Assembly (NCBI RefSeq): GCF_030929595.1
Contig: NZ_JAVFVR010000009.1
Span: 124,001-188,000, forward strand
Source: Flavobacterium sp. LHD-85
GTDB taxonomy: Bacteria > Bacteroidota > Bacteroidia > Flavobacteriales > Flavobacteriaceae
Length of the DNA: 64,000 nt
Direction of reading: 5' to 3'
The notes below the pieces were generated by a model. That model was not told where the DNA came from. It was given only the letters and a program-made list of their open reading frames with translations, and searched no databases. A program made the translations under genes and the position numbers. This document shows positions 43,867 to 53,326 of the stretch, piece by piece (the first letter of the stretch is position 1; each line of letters begins with the position of its first letter).

Positions 43867-43900
43867 AAAAAAAGGAACTCTATCTGGAGTTCCTTTTTTT
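43867..43900. terminator. Terminator of the DHS-like/acidic operon
   Basis: AAAAAAAGGAACTC pairs with GAGTTCCTTTTTTT around TATCTG. Confidence 0.92.
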
Positions 43901-43982
43901 ATAACAAAACAATACAATTCAACCAATTATATTTTTATTTTTATAGGATTATTTTTACATTTAAATCTTAAGCAAAAAATAC

Positions 43983-46097
43983 ATGCCTATGACTTCAGAA
44001 ATTCTACACGCTACATTAAAAGAAAATTTTGGTTTTGAAAAGTTCAGACCTAATCAAGAAACCATAATCAACACTGTATTAGCTGGACAAGACGCATTGG
44101 CAATTATGCCAACAGGCGGAGGAAAATCGATCTGTTTTCAGCTACCTGCTTTAATCTTGCCAGGAATTACCATTGTAATATCACCTCTGATTGCTTTAAT
44201 GAAAGATCAGGTTGATAGTTTGAAAACAAACGGAATTTCTGCTTGTTATATTAATAGCACACAATCATCACAAGAACAGCAATATTATATAGACAATTTA
44301 AAATCAAATCATTTTAAGTTAGTCTACGTTGCACCAGAAAGCCTTTCTTATCTGGATATGGCTTTCAGCGAATTGAATATTAGTTTAATTGCAATTGACG
44401 AAGCGCATTGTATTTCGTCTTGGGGACATGATTTTAGACCTGCATATACTAATTTAGGATATCTAAAAAGCCGCTTCCCTTCTACTCCAATCTTAGCATT
44501 AACTGCTACAGCTGATAAAGCGACTCGAACAGACATATCCAAACAATTAAACCTCAAGAATCCAAAGACATTTATTGCGTCTTTTGATCGTAAAAACCTA
44601 AGTCTTGAAGTTCGACCAGCTTTAGATCGTGTGAAACAAATAATTGATTTTATTGAAAACAAACCAAATGAATCGGGAATTATTTATTGTTTAAGCCGTA
44701 AAGCAACAGAAGAGCTTTCTGAAAAATTGGGGAAAAACGGAATTGAAGCGAAAGCTTATCATGCTGGTTTAGACAATGAAACTCGTGCTAAAACTCAGGA
44801 TCAATTTATAAATGATGATTGTCAGGTGGTTTGCGCAACAATTGCTTTCGGGATGGGAATTGACAAATCTAATGTTCGTTGGGTAATTCATTACAATCTT
44901 CCAAAAAATATAGAAGGATACTATCAGGAAATTGGGCGTGCTGGCCGTGATGGTCTTCCTGCCGAAACGGTTTTGTTTGAAAGCTATGCAGATGTGATTC
45001 AGTTGCAGAAATTTGCTTCTGAAGGATTGAACTCTGATATTCAGCTTGCAAAATTAGATCGTATGAAACAATACGCTGATGCTGTAAGCTGCCGAAGAAA
45101 AATTCTGCTATCTTATTTTGGCGAATTGGTTACTGAGAATTGCGGAAACTGCGATATTTGCAAAAATCCGCCAACTTTTTTCGATGGGACGATTCTCGCA
45201 CAAAAAGCTTTGTCTGCCATTGTACGTTTGAAAGAATCTGAGCCTTTGGCTGTAATTGTCGATTTTTTGAGAGGCTCGAGAAACGCGTATATCTACGAAA
45301 AAAATTATCAAGAGCTAAAAACGTACGGAATTGGAGCTGATGTTTCTTGGTACGATTGGAATCAATACCTTATTCAGCTTATCAATTTAGGTTATTGCGA
45401 AATTGCATTTCATCAGCATAATAAAATCTTGCTTACTCCTTTTGCAAAGAAAGTTTTGTTTGAAGGTGAAAAAGTAAAGCTGACGACAGTTGTTAAGAAA
45501 ATAATTGATAAAAGTGAAGCTAAAGAAGCAAAACCAAAAGCAGCTAAAAACTCTTTGTTTGAAACACTTCGCAAATTGCGTTATGAAATTGCACAGGAAG
45601 AAGAAGTTCCAGCTTATGTTATTTTTAGCGATGCTTCTTTGCGTCAAATGGAAATCTTAAGGCCAATGAGCGACGAAGAGTTCCTTGCAGTGGAAGGTGT
45701 TGGAAAAGCAAAACTGGAAAAATATGGAGCAGATTTCATCAAGGCCATTATTGAGTTTGAAAGAAATAAATCTGTTGTCAAAAAAGAGAAAAAAGACAAC
45801 ACCTATAAAAAAACGCTACAGTTATTTCAGAATGGAGTTTCGGTCGAAGAAATAGCAGAACAGCGAGATTTGAGTCCAACTACAATTATTTCACATTTGG
45901 CGAAATTATATGTTGATGGCCATGATTTAGATTTAAGCCAGTTTGTTTCTGAAGATGAAATTCTGCAAATAGAAAAAGCTCAGATAGAATTAGAGAATCC
46001 AAATGCATTAAGGCCTTATTACGATTTTTTCGAAGAGAAAATGTCTTATGATAAAATCCGGTTTGGTTTGGCCTTTTTGGAGAGAAAACTTAAATGA
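43983..46097 (+). CDS. recQ: ATP-dependent DNA helicase RecQ
   Basis: A 704-residue 3'-5' DNA helicase for recombination and fork repair. Walker A PTGGGKS (Lys48), DEAH box AIDEAH (139-142), aromatic-rich loop CISSWGHDFRPAY, motif VI YYQEIGRAGRDG, the zinc-binding CGNCDICKNPP, the RQC winged helix and an HRDC domain (about 520-590) are all visible. A C-terminal HTH extension (VSVEEIAEQRDLSPTTIISHL) follows. The start is the ATG at 43983 or 43989 (MTSEIL). Confidence 0.95.
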   Translation: MPMTSEILHATLKENFGFEKFRPNQETIINTVLAGQDALAIMPTGGGKSICFQLPALILPGITIVISPLIALMKDQVDSLKTNGISACYINSTQSSQEQQYYIDNLKSNHFKLVYVAPESLSYLDMAFSELNISLIAIDEAHCISSWGHDFRPAYTNLGYLKSRFPSTPILALTATADKATRTDISKQLNLKNPKTFIASFDRKNLSLEVRPALDRVKQIIDFIENKPNESGIIYCLSRKATEELSEKLGKNGIEAKAYHAGLDNETRAKTQDQFINDDCQVVCATIAFGMGIDKSNVRWVIHYNLPKNIEGYYQEIGRAGRDGLPAETVLFESYADVIQLQKFASEGLNSDIQLAKLDRMKQYADAVSCRRKILLSYFGELVTENCGNCDICKNPPTFFDGTILAQKALSAIVRLKESEPLAVIVDFLRGSRNAYIYEKNYQELKTYGIGADVSWYDWNQYLIQLINLGYCEIAFHQHNKILLTPFAKKVLFEGEKVKLTTVVKKIIDKSEAKEAKPKAAKNSLFETLRKLRYEIAQEEEVPAYVIFSDASLRQMEILRPMSDEEFLAVEGVGKAKLEKYGADFIKAIIEFERNKSVVKKEKKDNTYKKTLQLFQNGVSVEEIAEQRDLSPTTIISHLAKLYVDGHDLDLSQFVSEDEILQIEKAQIELENPNALRPYYDFFEEKMSYDKIRFGLAFLERKLK

Positions 46098-46160
46098 GTT
46101 TTGTCATCTTGACGAAAGAAAGATCACACTAGAAACTCCACTAAGATTAGTTAAGCACCA

Positions 46161-46192
46161 AACCCGACAGGTTTTAAAAACCTGTCGGGTTT
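46161..46192. terminator. Hairpin AACCCGACAGG-type repeat
   Basis: AACCCGACAGGTTT pairs with AAACCTGTCGGGTT around a 4-nt loop, in the gap between convergent recQ and DinB genes. It resembles the degenerate TCCGACGGG element at about 38092 and is probably a dispersed hairpin repeat used as terminator. Confidence 0.85.
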
Positions 46193-46210
46193 ACTAAATG
46201 TAAAATCAAA

Positions 46211-46250
46211 AAAAATCCCAAACTCCAACGAAATTGGAATTTGGGATTTT
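46211..46250. terminator. Second hairpin terminator in the same gap
   Basis: AAAATCCCAAACTCCAA pairs with TTGGAATTTGGGATTTT around a short loop (one mismatch). It serves the leftward DinB/PEPC transcript. Confidence 0.8.
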
Positions 46251-46271
46251 AAATTTTAAAGTATTCAATTT

Positions 46272-46787
46272 TTACAAATATCTTTCTTCAAAAACTTTTT
46301 GGTGATGTTTTTGATGTCCAATCATTACAAAACCTAAAGCGCGAACAGAAATCGGATTATTTGATGCAGTTCCAATTCTTTTAAGCTGTTCCTCAGATAA
46401 GCTTTTATAAAACAACAAATTAGAATGTCTCACAGCCGAAAATTCAGTTAATAAATCTTGAATGCTTCTGCTGTTTGAATTGGTATTATCTGCATAATCA
46501 TTTTCTTCAAAACTTGGCAAAGGCGTTTTGTCGTTTCTTGAAAAACGTAAAGCACGATAGGCAAAAATTCGTTCTGTATCGATAACATGCTGAATAATGT
46601 CTTTTATAGTCCATTTTCCTTCGGCATAACGATAATCAAATTTGTCTATTGGAATATTTTGTACAAATCGGATAAACTCGTGAAGCGAAATTTCCAATTC
46701 TTCAATTAAAATTCCATCGCCAGCCGCTTTGATATAAGTACCAAAATGGCCTGAATATTCATTGTCTAATAATTCTGCTGCTCTCAT
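46272..46787 (-). CDS. DinB-family protein
   Basis: A 171-residue four-helix protein of the DinB superfamily. YRYAEGKWTIKDIIQHVIDTE supplies the first His and MIGHQKHHQKVFEERYL the C-terminal His pair, forming the usual metal site. RIFAYRALRFSRND is also typical. It may be a thiol-dependent transferase. It is downstream of PEP carboxylase in the same operon (9-nt gap) and related to, but not a close copy of, the DinB protein at 12697. Confidence 0.9.
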   Translation of the reverse strand: MRAAELLDNEYSGHFGTYIKAAGDGILIEELEISLHEFIRFVQNIPIDKFDYRYAEGKWTIKDIIQHVIDTERIFAYRALRFSRNDKTPLPSFEENDYADNTNSNSRSIQDLLTEFSAVRHSNLLFYKSLSEEQLKRIGTASNNPISVRALGFVMIGHQKHHQKVFEERYL

Positions 46788-46796
46788 TTTTATATT

Positions 46797-49382
46797 TTAA
46801 GCTGAGTTTCTACTTGCGTTAGTATTTCCAAATAATGATCTCGTTACGATTTTCTCATAAACTTTAACTAATTCTTCATTTGGCTTTTCCGCTTTATTTA
46901 GCTCATTAATTCTCAATAAAGCATATTGCTGAATAGTCAACAACGGTAAAACAATACGCTCTCTAATCTGAATTGAGGCAATACCATCAGGATAATTTTC
47001 CATTAATGTTTTATGACCAGCAATTTTCAATAAAAGACGTTTTGTTTCTGAGAATTCATCGTAGATAATCTGCCAGAATTCACCAAACTCAGGATCATTT
47101 TTCATGTAAGCTGTCAATGGCAAGAAAGATTTTGCTAATGACATCATACTATTTTCAAGCAATGTTTTGAAAAATAGTGAATTATGATACAAATCGCTTA
47201 CTTTATCCCATTGTCCTGATTCCTCAAAATGTCTTAAAGCAGAACCTACTCCAAAGAATCCAGGAACGTTTTGTTTTAACTGGCTCCATGAACCCACAAA
47301 CGGAATAGCCCTTAAATCGGCAAAATCCAATGATTCAGATTTGCTTCTTTTTGAAGGACGACTTCCAATGTTAGTTTTTGAGTAATATTTCAGCGTACTC
47401 ATTTTTTCTAAGTACGGAATAAACTTCGGATGATTTTTGAAGCTTAAATATTTGTCATAACCTAAATTAGCCAAATCAGTCAAAATTTGAGTTTCATCTG
47501 CAGTCAGTTCATTCTTCTCTTTACTAAAAACTTGATTAGTAACACCTGCACTTAATAAGTTCTCAATATTATAACGGCAAGAATCTAAAGTTCCAAAATT
47601 AGAGCTGATCGTTTGACCTTGAACCGTAATCTGAATTTCGTTGTTTTCAATTTTTGGACCAAGAGACGCATAGAATTTATGTGTTTTTCCACCGCCACGA
47701 GCTGGAGGTCCGCCACGTCCGTCAAAGAAAATCGCTTTAATTCCGTATTCTCTAGAAATCTTAGTCAACGAAATTTTAGCTTGATAAATACTCCAGTTTG
47801 CCATTAAATAACCGCCATCTTTAGTTCCATCAGAGAATCCAAGCATGATAGTCTGCTTGTTCCCTCTCGATTTCAAATGTTTAGCATATTCTGGATTTGT
47901 GTACAATTGCTCCATAATAGTATGTGCATTTTGTAAATCGTCTACAGATTCAAATAGCGGAATAATATCTACTGTTGGTTTTTCCCAATTATTCAAACGA
48001 ATCATAGCAAAAGTTTCCATAACATTTAGTGCACTTTCGTTATTACTAATAATATAACGGTTTGCTCCTTCTTCACCATTGTTTTGCTGAATCGTTTTAA
48101 TAGCTTGAACAGATTCTAAAGTATATCTAGTTATTTCATTTTCAAAATCAGCTGGATTTAGATTTCCTTTAATTTTTGATAAAACATCAATTTTTTGATC
48201 TTCCGTCAATTCGTAATAATTTTTAGGAAAAACATCTGAACCAGAATTCAAATAGTAATTTACAACATCCTTGAAAACCGCATTATGAATTTTGCTGTTT
48301 TGACGAATATCTAAAGTCGCAAAATGGAATCCGAATAAATTAATTTTTACTAAAAGCGCATCCAATTCATCCAAATATAAAGATTGATGTTTCTCAATAA
48401 TTATAGTTCGAATTTTGTTCAGTTGCGTTAATAATTCATCTAATGTGATAAAAATATCTCCTTTAGAATAGAATACAGAACGATAAAGTTTATGTTCAAG
48501 TTCAGCCACTAAATCGTCTACACCAGAGAAAGTTAGCTTACGCTTTAGATTTCTCATTTCAACATAATAGCACTTTAAAATTGAAGTGCGTAAGCGATCT
48601 GCAACTTTAAGTGTAATGTCTGTAGTAACAAAAGGATTTCCGTCACGGTCACCCCCTGGCCAGAAACCAAGTTTGATCAATTGGTTGTGAATTGGATTTC
48701 CTTCTAAAATATTTTTTTGCAGGTAATGTACAATCTCTCCTGCTGTAGCATAAAATACATTTTCAAGGTACCAAATTAAACTTACTGCTTCGTCATAAGG
48801 ATTTGGTTTTTCTTTCTGAATGAAAGGCGTTTTTCCTAATTGAGCCAGTAATTGTTTTATTTGCAGCAAATCATTTTGACGAATTGCTTCAGTCAAATCA
48901 TTTATAATTCCTAATACCGGACCAGGATAAAACTGAGTCGGGTGTGCCGTTAGAACGGTACGAACATTAAAACTTTCTAGAAACTCGCTTAATTCGTCGT
49001 CTTTCTCTTTTGCATCAGATTTCTCTTTGATGTCACGAAGAGATCCACGTCCTTCCATGTTGTTAACTTCTGGAAAAGCTGCATCTTCGATGGCATCAAA
49101 CAATACAATCTGACGCTCGATATATTGAATAAATCGAAACATAAGATCGATTTTTTCTTCTTCAGAAGCGTTACTTAAGAATTTATTTGAGAAGAAATCA
49201 ACAATTTCTTTAGGAGTTTCCTGTTTTTTAAAGCCTGTTTCGCAAGTTTCTGTAAATAAAGGAAGTAAAACTCCCGTATTATCTATAGAATCAAAGGGTA
49301 ATGTTATAAAAACACTATTATAAATGTGGTATTTTGAGAGAACGTCTTGATTAAAACGCTCAATTTTTGGCAACGTATACAT
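46797..49382 (-). CDS. ppc: Phosphoenolpyruvate carboxylase
   Basis: An 861-residue enzyme that carboxylates PEP to oxaloacetate, replenishing the TCA cycle. The catalytic His147 sits in LTAHPTQFYPG (Gln in place of the usual Glu-Arg-Arg context). FWPGGDRDGNPFVT, GFSDGTKDGGYLMANW, FDGRGGPPARGGG (the glycine loop for PEP) and SKRSKSESLDFADLRAIPF follow. The C-terminus GNTNASRNSA differs from the common QNTG end. It is a divergent Bacteroidota type. Confidence 0.92.
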   Translation of the reverse strand: MYTLPKIERFNQDVLSKYHIYNSVFITLPFDSIDNTGVLLPLFTETCETGFKKQETPKEIVDFFSNKFLSNASEEEKIDLMFRFIQYIERQIVLFDAIEDAAFPEVNNMEGRGSLRDIKEKSDAKEKDDELSEFLESFNVRTVLTAHPTQFYPGPVLGIINDLTEAIRQNDLLQIKQLLAQLGKTPFIQKEKPNPYDEAVSLIWYLENVFYATAGEIVHYLQKNILEGNPIHNQLIKLGFWPGGDRDGNPFVTTDITLKVADRLRTSILKCYYVEMRNLKRKLTFSGVDDLVAELEHKLYRSVFYSKGDIFITLDELLTQLNKIRTIIIEKHQSLYLDELDALLVKINLFGFHFATLDIRQNSKIHNAVFKDVVNYYLNSGSDVFPKNYYELTEDQKIDVLSKIKGNLNPADFENEITRYTLESVQAIKTIQQNNGEEGANRYIISNNESALNVMETFAMIRLNNWEKPTVDIIPLFESVDDLQNAHTIMEQLYTNPEYAKHLKSRGNKQTIMLGFSDGTKDGGYLMANWSIYQAKISLTKISREYGIKAIFFDGRGGPPARGGGKTHKFYASLGPKIENNEIQITVQGQTISSNFGTLDSCRYNIENLLSAGVTNQVFSKEKNELTADETQILTDLANLGYDKYLSFKNHPKFIPYLEKMSTLKYYSKTNIGSRPSKRSKSESLDFADLRAIPFVGSWSQLKQNVPGFFGVGSALRHFEESGQWDKVSDLYHNSLFFKTLLENSMMSLAKSFLPLTAYMKNDPEFGEFWQIIYDEFSETKRLLLKIAGHKTLMENYPDGIASIQIRERIVLPLLTIQQYALLRINELNKAEKPNEELVKVYEKIVTRSLFGNTNASRNSA

Positions 49383-49415
49383 AATCGTGTTATAGTTGGT
49401 TGGTTAATTAGTCAT

Positions 49416-49444
49416 AAAAAAACCCCAAGAATAAACTTGAGGTT
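49416..49444 (-). terminator. Terminator after the Lrp/AsnC gene
   Basis: Minus strand: AACCTCAAG pairs with CTTGGGGTT, followed by seven Ts. It separates the regulator from ppc. Confidence 0.88.
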
Positions 49445-49474
49445 ATATTTTAATATAGCATTCAAGAAAAGTTC

Positions 49475-49954
49475 TTACATATTTTTGAAAATAGTATGCA
49501 TCAAACGCTTCTTATCGTTTATACTTTCCTCTAATGAAATCATTGTTTCTGTTCTGTAAACACCATCAATATCGTCAATCATAAAGATAACTTCTTTCGC
49601 GTGTTTAGTGTCTTTTGCTCTAATTTTGCAAAAGATGTTGAATTTTCCTGTAGTTACAGAAGCTACAGTTACGAATGGAATTTGATTGATTCTCTCTAAT
49701 ACAAATTTAGTTTGAGATGTATTATTAAGAAAAACCCCTACATAAGCAATAAATGAATAACCTAATTTATCGTAATCTAAGGCTAATGAAGATCCCATGA
49801 TGATACCGGCATCTTCCATCTTTTTAACTCTAACGTGTACTGTACCAGCAGATATCAATAGTTTTTTTGCAATGTCAGTAAACGGAACTCTCGTGTTGTC
49901 TATTAACATATCTAAAATCTGGTGATCTACTTCATCTAAACGAAATTTACTCAT
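49475..49954 (-). CDS. Lrp/AsnC family transcriptional regulator
   Basis: A 159-residue regulator. The N-terminal HTH is VDHQILDMLIDNTRVPFTDI with ISAGTVHVRVKKMEDAGII. The C-terminal RAM ligand-binding domain includes FVTVASVTTGKFNIFCKIRA. It responds to amino acids and adjusts metabolic genes. A terminator separates it from ppc, so it is its own unit and its targets are unknown. Confidence 0.93.
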   Translation of the reverse strand: MSKFRLDEVDHQILDMLIDNTRVPFTDIAKKLLISAGTVHVRVKKMEDAGIIMGSSLALDYDKLGYSFIAYVGVFLNNTSQTKFVLERINQIPFVTVASVTTGKFNIFCKIRAKDTKHAKEVIFMIDDIDGVYRTETMISLEESINDKKRLMHTIFKNM

Positions 49955-50031
49955 AATTGTTTAATTAATATTACTAATTGCTATTACAAAGTATAAAATT
50001 ATATATAAAAAACAACAAATTCACATAAAAA

Positions 50032-51186
50032 TTAACTTTTTATTAATCCGTTAACAAATTTAACATTTTTATTTAAATAAAAATTTGCTTTTTGACCCGT
50101 TTTAGGAAAGTTTTGGAAATCGTCCGAATATTCTGCGCCTTTTGCGTCGTATTCATAGTGTCCAAAATAATTTTCCAACTCGCCTACTTCAACAATGTAA
50201 GCGTTAAAATGAATCTTATTTTCGATTAATTCTTCTTTGTATTGTGCGACAAAATTCGTAATAATTTCGATACCATCATAATTTATTTTGACATTTTTAT
50301 ACATAAAATCATAAAAAACCACATTATTTTGTGAAATATTCAAATATTCGGAAAATCTATTGTCAACTAAATCGTTTTCGGATATCAATTTAAAACTTAA
50401 AATTAACGAGAAAAATATGAATTTCCTAGTAATTTCTCGCTCGTAGTCCTCTGGAAAGTGTCCTGCCTCAAATAAGATCGTAGGAACGCCTAAAAACTGA
50501 AAAGTGTCTCCTATACAATTAATATTGAAGGAGTCATCAAAACGTCCAACTTGTCCTGGAATGTATTTTTGAAGCTCATCATTGATTCCTGCAATGACAT
50601 TTATAGCTTTTAATCTGTTTTCGTTTACTTCTCTTCCCTCATTATAAGATGGAGCCAAGAAAGATACCGTAGCTGGTTTTCCAGTTGTCCCAGCTCCAAA
50701 TATGGTACGCTGATCGTGAAGATTAAAGCAAAAATCAGGTTTAAACTCTTCAAATACTTCGCGAAGCACTTTACTTTCGGGCTGCGTCAAATCTTGCGAG
50801 TCACGATTTAAATCTATTTCATTTGCATTAGCTCTTGTATAAAGTCTTGCTCCATCCGGATTAAGCATCGGAATGCAATAGAATGTAAAAGTATCCAACA
50901 TTTGTTTAGCAAGATCAGTATCGTGATTCAGCAAATTGATGAAATCAAATAAAGCTTTTGTTGTTGTGCTTTCGTTTCCGTGCATTTGCGACCATAGATA
51001 AGCACGTATTTTTCCCGTTCCGATTTGATAACTATATATAGGTTCACCTAGAACAGATGTACCAATAATCTTAACCTGACCATTTGTATTTAACTTATCT
51101 AAAAGCGGTTTAATATGGTCTAAAGTTAGATATCTGCCAGAAATGGATTGTTCTTTGTATTGTGTAAAAAGCTGCTCTAAATTCAT
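50032..51186 (-). CDS. M14-family zinc carboxypeptidase
   Basis: A 384-residue metallocarboxypeptidase. The zinc ligands are His69 and Glu72 (SQMHGNEST) and His157 (FCFNLHDQR). Substrate residues are in NRDS (Arg128), and the catalytic Glu240 sits in TILFEAGHFPEDYERE. There is no signal peptide, so it is probably cytoplasmic and acts on peptides or amidated amino acids. The upstream region holds three copies of a palindromic operator, the nearest overlapping its -7 box TACTTTTG (51205-51212 on the minus strand). The XRE gene is divergent. Confidence 0.92.
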   Translation of the reverse strand: MNLEQLFTQYKEQSISGRYLTLDHIKPLLDKLNTNGQVKIIGTSVLGEPIYSYQIGTGKIRAYLWSQMHGNESTTTKALFDFINLLNHDTDLAKQMLDTFTFYCIPMLNPDGARLYTRANANEIDLNRDSQDLTQPESKVLREVFEEFKPDFCFNLHDQRTIFGAGTTGKPATVSFLAPSYNEGREVNENRLKAINVIAGINDELQKYIPGQVGRFDDSFNINCIGDTFQFLGVPTILFEAGHFPEDYEREITRKFIFFSLILSFKLISENDLVDNRFSEYLNISQNNVVFYDFMYKNVKINYDGIEIITNFVAQYKEELIENKIHFNAYIVEVGELENYFGHYEYDAKGAEYSDDFQNFPKTGQKANFYLNKNVKFVNGLIKS

Positions 51187-51199
51187 TATGTTTCGATTA

Positions 51200-51271
51200 G
51201 TTTACAAAAGTAAACATCTTTATTTTTACAATTGTAAACTGTACAAAAAAATAATAATTTAGAATTGTAAA
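51200..51271. promoter_or_regulatory. Three palindromic operators upstream of the carboxypeptidase gene
   Basis: GTTTACAAAAGTAAAC (51200-51215, contains the minus-strand -7 box), TTTACAATTGTAAA (51225-51238, perfect) and TTTAGAATTGTAAA (51258-51271, one mismatch). The TTTAC/GTAAA arms match the two sites by the XRE gene, so one protein probably binds both sides. Confidence 0.75.
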
Positions 51272-51457
51272 CAGTTTTTAATGAGATTTGGCAGTAGCAG
51301 CTTTAACTTGTTTTAACTGAGGTTTTTAAATTAGTTACTCATATCTAAAATAATAAAATTCAGTTAATTATAAATATTTAATTAAATTTTAAATTTAACA
51401 TAAAAATGAACTCTAATTAAAACTGCAACAATAATGCATGGATATCTTTTCTTTTTG

Positions 51458-51506
51458 TTTACATTTGTAAATGGAAGATTTTAAACCAAGAATTTACAAT
51501 GGTAAA
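51458..51506. promoter_or_regulatory. Two palindromic operators at the XRE gene
   Basis: TTTACATTTGTAAA (51458-51471) contains the -7 box TACATTTG (51460-51467). TTTACAATGGTAAA (51493-51506) covers the ATG start at 51499-51501. Binding there would block both transcription initiation and early elongation of the XRE gene. Confidence 0.75.
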
Positions 51507-51957
51507 CATAGATGATTTTGTAAAAAGATTAGAATCCGTATTAGAATATTATGGATTAAATGCCTCTGCTTTTGCTGATAAAATTGGAGTGCAACGCTCT
51601 AGCATGTCCCATCTTTTATCAGGAAGAAATAAACCAAGTTTAGATTTTGTAATGAAAATTCTGGAAGTTTTTCCAGATGTAGACTTATATTGGATTTTGA
51701 TAGGAAAAGGAACTTTTCCAAAAAGCAATAATGAAGAAACAATCGAAACCCAAAAATCTTCTTCTCCTATTCTATCATCAAATCAGAATATGGGAAATGA
51801 TTTATTTTCGACTATAGAAATAAATACAGAAGAAGAAAAAAGAGAAACTAAAAAATCTTCAGCTCCAAAAAATACAGATTTTAACTTGGAAGATGACGAA
51901 ATCGAAAAAATCGTTTTATTCTACAAAAATGGCACTTTTAAAGCCTATTCACCATGA
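51499..51957 (+). CDS. XRE-family HTH regulator
   Basis: A 152-residue regulator. The N-terminal Cro/C1-type HTH reads FVKRLESVLEYYGLNASAFA then DKIGVQRSSMSHLLSGRNKP. VDLYWILIGKGTFPKS closes the domain. A Ser/Glu-rich linker leads to a short conserved tail (EKIVLFYKNGTFKAYSP). It lies divergent from the M14 carboxypeptidase, separated by five palindromic sites, and very likely represses itself and that gene. Confidence 0.9.
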   Translation: MVNIDDFVKRLESVLEYYGLNASAFADKIGVQRSSMSHLLSGRNKPSLDFVMKILEVFPDVDLYWILIGKGTFPKSNNEETIETQKSSSPILSSNQNMGNDLFSTIEINTEEEKRETKKSSAPKNTDFNLEDDEIEKIVLFYKNGTFKAYSP

Positions 51958-52041
51958 TGCAAAAATTAGCGCGTATTTGATTCTTTGTACAGAAAATTTT
52001 CAAATATGCGATTCTCACGCGTTTGAAAAAAATATAAAAAA

Positions 52042-52593
52042 TTACAATCTAATTCCATTTTCTGGAATTTTACCTAAAACACCATCATAGTGTTTTTTCA
52101 AAATTTCATAATCGGCTTCGTAATTTCCAGTTGGAAAAAATGGCTCGCCAAGATTTACTTCTTTTTTGCCCCAATCAAATGCTACAGGAACAATTGGGAC
52201 TTTTGCTTTAAGCGCAATAAAATAAAATCCGGTTTTTAATTCATTTACTTTTTTTCGAGTTCCTTCTGGAGCAACGGCCAAACGAAAGACTTCTTTTCTA
52301 TCAAAAATTGCCGCAATCGAATCTACTTTATTTAATCCGCCAGAACGATCTAATGGTTCTCCACCAACATTTCTGAAGTAATAACCAAACGGAAAACGAA
52401 ACAATTCCTTCTTTCCTACCCAATTCATCTGCAGTCCAGAGATTCCACGAGTAAAAAGACCTATATAAAAATCATGATTACTCGTATGAGGCATCACCAT
52501 AAGTATACATTTTTTTACTTCAGCATTCTCCATTCCCGCTATCTTCCAGCCCATTAGCTTGTAAAAGATGAATTTGTATAACAGTTTTTTCAT
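52042..52593 (-). CDS. 1-acylglycerol-3-phosphate acyltransferase-like protein
   Basis: A 183-residue membrane-associated acyltransferase of the PlsC group. The catalytic motif appears as PHTSNHDFYIG (H-x4-D type) and VAPEGTRKK supplies the glycerol-phosphate-binding EGTR. It acts in phospholipid or lipid A acylation at the inner membrane. It is convergent with the XRE gene and divergent from the spermidine-synthase-like gene. Confidence 0.9.
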   Translation of the reverse strand: MKKLLYKFIFYKLMGWKIAGMENAEVKKCILMVMPHTSNHDFYIGLFTRGISGLQMNWVGKKELFRFPFGYYFRNVGGEPLDRSGGLNKVDSIAAIFDRKEVFRLAVAPEGTRKKVNELKTGFYFIALKAKVPIVPVAFDWGKKEVNLGEPFFPTGNYEADYEILKKHYDGVLGKIPENGIRL

Positions 52594-52657
52594 GAAAGAT
52601 TTAATATTTGGTGCAAAATAAAAGATTTAATGGTAAATTTGAGTAAAAGCATAAAAA

Positions 52658-53323
52658 ATGATTCGAAAAATTTTCAGTTATATAATTCCAATAAAAATAT
52701 TTAAGAAAAAATCGGCCAGAAGCAAGATGATCGAAGTTACTTGGGCAAATGGCAAATTAGTATTGGATACTGAAAACACAAATTATTCGTACGGAAGTCT
52801 GCAACGTATATTAAGGTATGGACTCCGAAATATTGGTTATGAGAAAATCCTAGAAATGGATCACATTCTGTTATTGGGAGTCGCTGGCGGAAGCGTGGTA
52901 AAAACTTTAGTGGATGAGATTGCCTATAAAGAAAAAATTACCGGAGTGGAAATAGATCCCGATATGATTCATATTGCCAATGAGTACTTTAACCTGAATC
53001 AAATTAAACAATTAGAAGTTGTTATTGATGATGCTTTCGAATTTGTACTGAAAACAAAAGAAAAATATGATCTCATTATAATAGACATTTTTGAAGACAC
53101 ACATATGCCAAACTTTTTGTTTGAAAAGTTTTTTGTTGATAGAGTTTGCACACTTTTAAGAGACAAAGGTTTTGTTTTGTTTAACACCATGATATTAGAC
53201 GAAGCTCATAATGTTCGAAATAGAAAATATGTTGCAGAAGTGAATCCAAAAATGTTTAAAACAAAGATGCTGCCCCGCATTGAAGTACATAACGAATTAA
53301 TAATTATAAATAAAGTTGCTTAA
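52658..53323 (+). CDS. Spermidine synthase-like methyltransferase-fold protein
   Basis: A 221-residue Rossmann-fold protein of the spermidine synthase superfamily. The nucleotide-binding loop is LLLGVAGGSVVKTL, with ITGVEIDPDMIHIANEYF and YDLIIIDIFED following. It lacks the N-terminal beta domain of classical SpeE, so aminopropyl transfer is uncertain; it may be a SAM methyltransferase. It leads a tight set with M23 peptidase and lipoprotein genes (3- to 12-nt gaps). Confidence 0.85.
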   Translation: MIRKIFSYIIPIKIFKKKSARSKMIEVTWANGKLVLDTENTNYSYGSLQRILRYGLRNIGYEKILEMDHILLLGVAGGSVVKTLVDEIAYKEKITGVEIDPDMIHIANEYFNLNQIKQLEVVIDDAFEFVLKTKEKYDLIIIDIFEDTHMPNFLFEKFFVDRVCTLLRDKGFVLFNTMILDEAHNVRNRKYVAEVNPKMFKTKMLPRIEVHNELIIINKVA

Positions 53324-53326
53324 TTT

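Noticed and set aside
43663..43926. Hydrophobic minus-strand frame
   Set aside because: It is the complement of the poly-Asp tail (GAT/GAC read as ATC/GTC), not a membrane protein.
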